From positions 1 through 7,176 of the forward strand of contig CALZDE010000103.1 of NCBI GenBank assembly GCA_945637225.1: a stretch of 7,176 bases of DNA, read 5' to 3'. Source of the DNA: an uncultured Selenomonadaceae bacterium. Its GTDB lineage: Bacteria; Bacillota; Negativicutes; Selenomonadales; Selenomonadaceae. Positions 6,237 through 7,176 of this stretch are shown here, one piece after another (the stretch's first letter is position 1; every line of letters begins with the position of its first letter). The notes under the pieces were generated by a model. That model was given only the letters and a program-made list of their open reading frames with translations, had not been told where the DNA came from and made no database searches. The position numbers and the translations under genes are program-made.

Positions 6237-7037
6237 ATGATAGTTGAGCTTATCAGTGTCGGCACTGAGCTTCTTCTTGGAAATATCGTCAATACAAATG
6301 CGCAATACCTCGCCAAACAGCTGGCTACTTTAGGTCTGGACTGCTATTATCAGACTACCGTAGGAGATAACCCTGACCGTCTGAAATCCGCTTTGGAAAT
6401 TGCCTATTCCCGTTCTGATATGGTAATTCTCACTGGCGGACTTGGCCCTACCAAAGATGATTTAACCAAAGAAATGCTCATGAATTTCTTCAATCGCAAG
6501 TCCATCCTTGATTTAAAAGCCTATGAAATGCTTTCTGCAAGACTTGAAAGGGGCGGTTTCAGCACTATCAGCGAAAGTCAGAAAAAACAGGCTATGGTTC
6601 CTGAAAACGCTATTATTCTCTACAATAACAACGGTACTGCTCCTGGCTGTATCATCGAAGAAGGTGACAAAATCTGCATCATGCTTCCTGGTCCTCCTAA
6701 GGAAATGAAGCCAATATTTGAGGAATACTGCGTTGATTATCTCAGAAAACACAGTGATTGCACCTTCGTTTCCATCAACATAAAAATGATGAGCCGTGAG
6801 AATGCACCTTTAAATGTCGTTGGTGAGGCTCCAGTGGCAGAAAGATTAGGCGATGAAATTCTTGATAATCCAAATCCTACTGTAGCTACCTATGCTAAAG
6901 AGGATGGCTGTCTTGTAAGAGTCACCGCTTCTGCTCCCGATAGAGAGGGTGCCATTCAGCTCCTGATACCAATGGTTAAAAAATGCCGTCAGCTTCTCAT
7001 TGAAGAATATATCCAGTACGTAGAGGAAGACGTTTAA
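6237..7037 (+). CDS. cinA: CinA-type protein, N-terminal and middle regions only
   Basis: This 266-residue protein matches the CinA family (competence/damage-inducible protein A). The N-terminal MoCF/MogA-like fold has the opening VELISVGTELLLGNIVNTNAQYLA, then TGGLGPTKDDLTKE (about 66-79), NNNGTAPGCIIEEGDK and the anion-binding LPGPPKEM. In characterised CinA proteins this region carries ADP-ribose-type pyrophosphatase activity. The middle region follows, with GEAPVAERLGDEILDNPNPTVATYAKEDGCLVRVTASA. The chain then stops at QLLIEEYIQYVEEDV, where full-length CinA (about 410 residues) continues into the C-terminal amidohydrolase (PncC) domain with its TAESCTGG motif. That domain is absent, and no remnant is readable in any frame in the remaining 139 nt. 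Either the two domains are separate genes in this organism or the 3' half was lost. It is divergent from the tolC operon, with an intact promoter and ribosome binding site. Confidence 0.88.
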   Translation: MIVELISVGTELLLGNIVNTNAQYLAKQLATLGLDCYYQTTVGDNPDRLKSALEIAYSRSDMVILTGGLGPTKDDLTKEMLMNFFNRKSILDLKAYEMLSARLERGGFSTISESQKKQAMVPENAIILYNNNGTAPGCIIEEGDKICIMLPGPPKEMKPIFEEYCVDYLRKHSDCTFVSINIKMMSRENAPLNVVGEAPVAERLGDEILDNPNPTVATYAKEDGCLVRVTASAPDREGAIQLLIPMVKKCRQLLIEEYIQYVEEDV

Positions 7038-7057
7038 TCACATATTTAAGCACAGCA

Positions 7058-7088
7058 AAAAAGACAGAGCTTCACGCCCTGCCTTTTT
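7058..7088 (-). terminator. Intrinsic terminator, better formed on the minus strand
   Basis: Minus-strand AAAAAGGCAGGGC (7076-7088) pairs with GCTCTGTCTTTTT (7058-7070) around loop GTGAA; two pairs are G-U wobbles and a T run follows. On the plus strand the same positions become A-C mismatches, so the hairpin is weaker there, although CTTTTTATTTT follows. It lies 20 nt past cinA, so it may serve both strands, but the pairing points to a gene entering from the right on the minus strand. Confidence 0.65.
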
Positions 7089-7107
7089 ATTTTAAGCCTG
7101 TTCATTT

Positions 7108-7176
7108 TTATAGAAATTGGGGACATCTCTTAGTCGTTATAACGCCCTCAATCATGAAAATGCAACAAGCATTTTC
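7108..7176 (-). CDS. Possible C-terminal tail of a convergent gene entering from the right edge
   Basis: On the minus strand one frame stays open for 22 codons from the edge (ENACCIFMIEGVITTKRCPQFL) to a TAA at 7108-7110, about 20 nt before the minus-strand terminator. The position relative to the terminator fits the end of a gene. The stretch is short enough to be open by chance, and I recognise no family in it. It could equally be non-coding sequence at the end of a mobile element. Confidence 0.22.
   Translation of the reverse strand, partial: ENACCIFMIEGVITTKRCPQFL
7156..7176. repeat. Perfect 8-bp inverted repeat with 5-nt loop at the window edge
   Basis: GAAAATGC (7156-7163), loop AACAA, GCATTTTC (7169-7176). 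It ends exactly at the window edge, so its full extent is unknown. No T run follows within view, so it is not an evident terminator. Confidence 0.6.

Overview
This window looks like chromosome from a diderm Firmicute, most likely a member of the Negativicutes (Selenomonas/Veillonella-type bacteria). One side of the evidence is Firmicute-like: an Asp23/Gls24 envelope-stress protein followed by its membrane anchor AmaP, an elongation factor P with its modifiable lysine at position 32 as in Bacillus, and ribosome binding sites of the AGGAGG type in AT-rich DNA. The other side needs an outer membrane: a TolC-family channel with a signal peptide, co-operonic with a MacA-type periplasmic adaptor and a MacB-type ABC exporter. 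The lineage call is an inference from this combination.

Layout, right to left, because seven of the eight clear genes are on the minus strand. Positions 6034-1644 hold a four-gene export operon: tolC-like channel, macA-like adaptor, separate MacB ATPase, separate MacB permease. The genes are packed with 19-nt and 12-nt gaps and an 11-nt overlap. Next comes efp (1530-973) with its own likely promoter (1596-1624) and a good intrinsic terminator (872-902). Then asp23 (816-421) and amaP (397 to beyond the left edge) form a second small stress-envelope unit.

The only clear plus-strand gene is a CinA-type protein (6237-7037), divergent from the export operon. The 193-nt divergent region contains two back-to-back promoters whose -35 hexamers flank a short palindrome. 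On the tolC side it also has a cluster of ACTAA/TTAGT half-sites that could be an operator. The CinA protein has only the N-terminal and middle regions and no C-terminal amidohydrolase domain.

After cinA, the last ~140 bases hold a terminator whose pairing favours the minus strand, a 22-codon open stretch that could be the end of a convergent minus-strand gene, and a perfect 8-bp inverted repeat at the window edge.

Most of this is recognisable housekeeping and efflux biology, and I see no evidence of a wholly new system. The points most worth checking are the one-domain-short CinA, the tolC operator cluster, a stress-sigma-like sequence in front of asp23, and the unexplained right edge.
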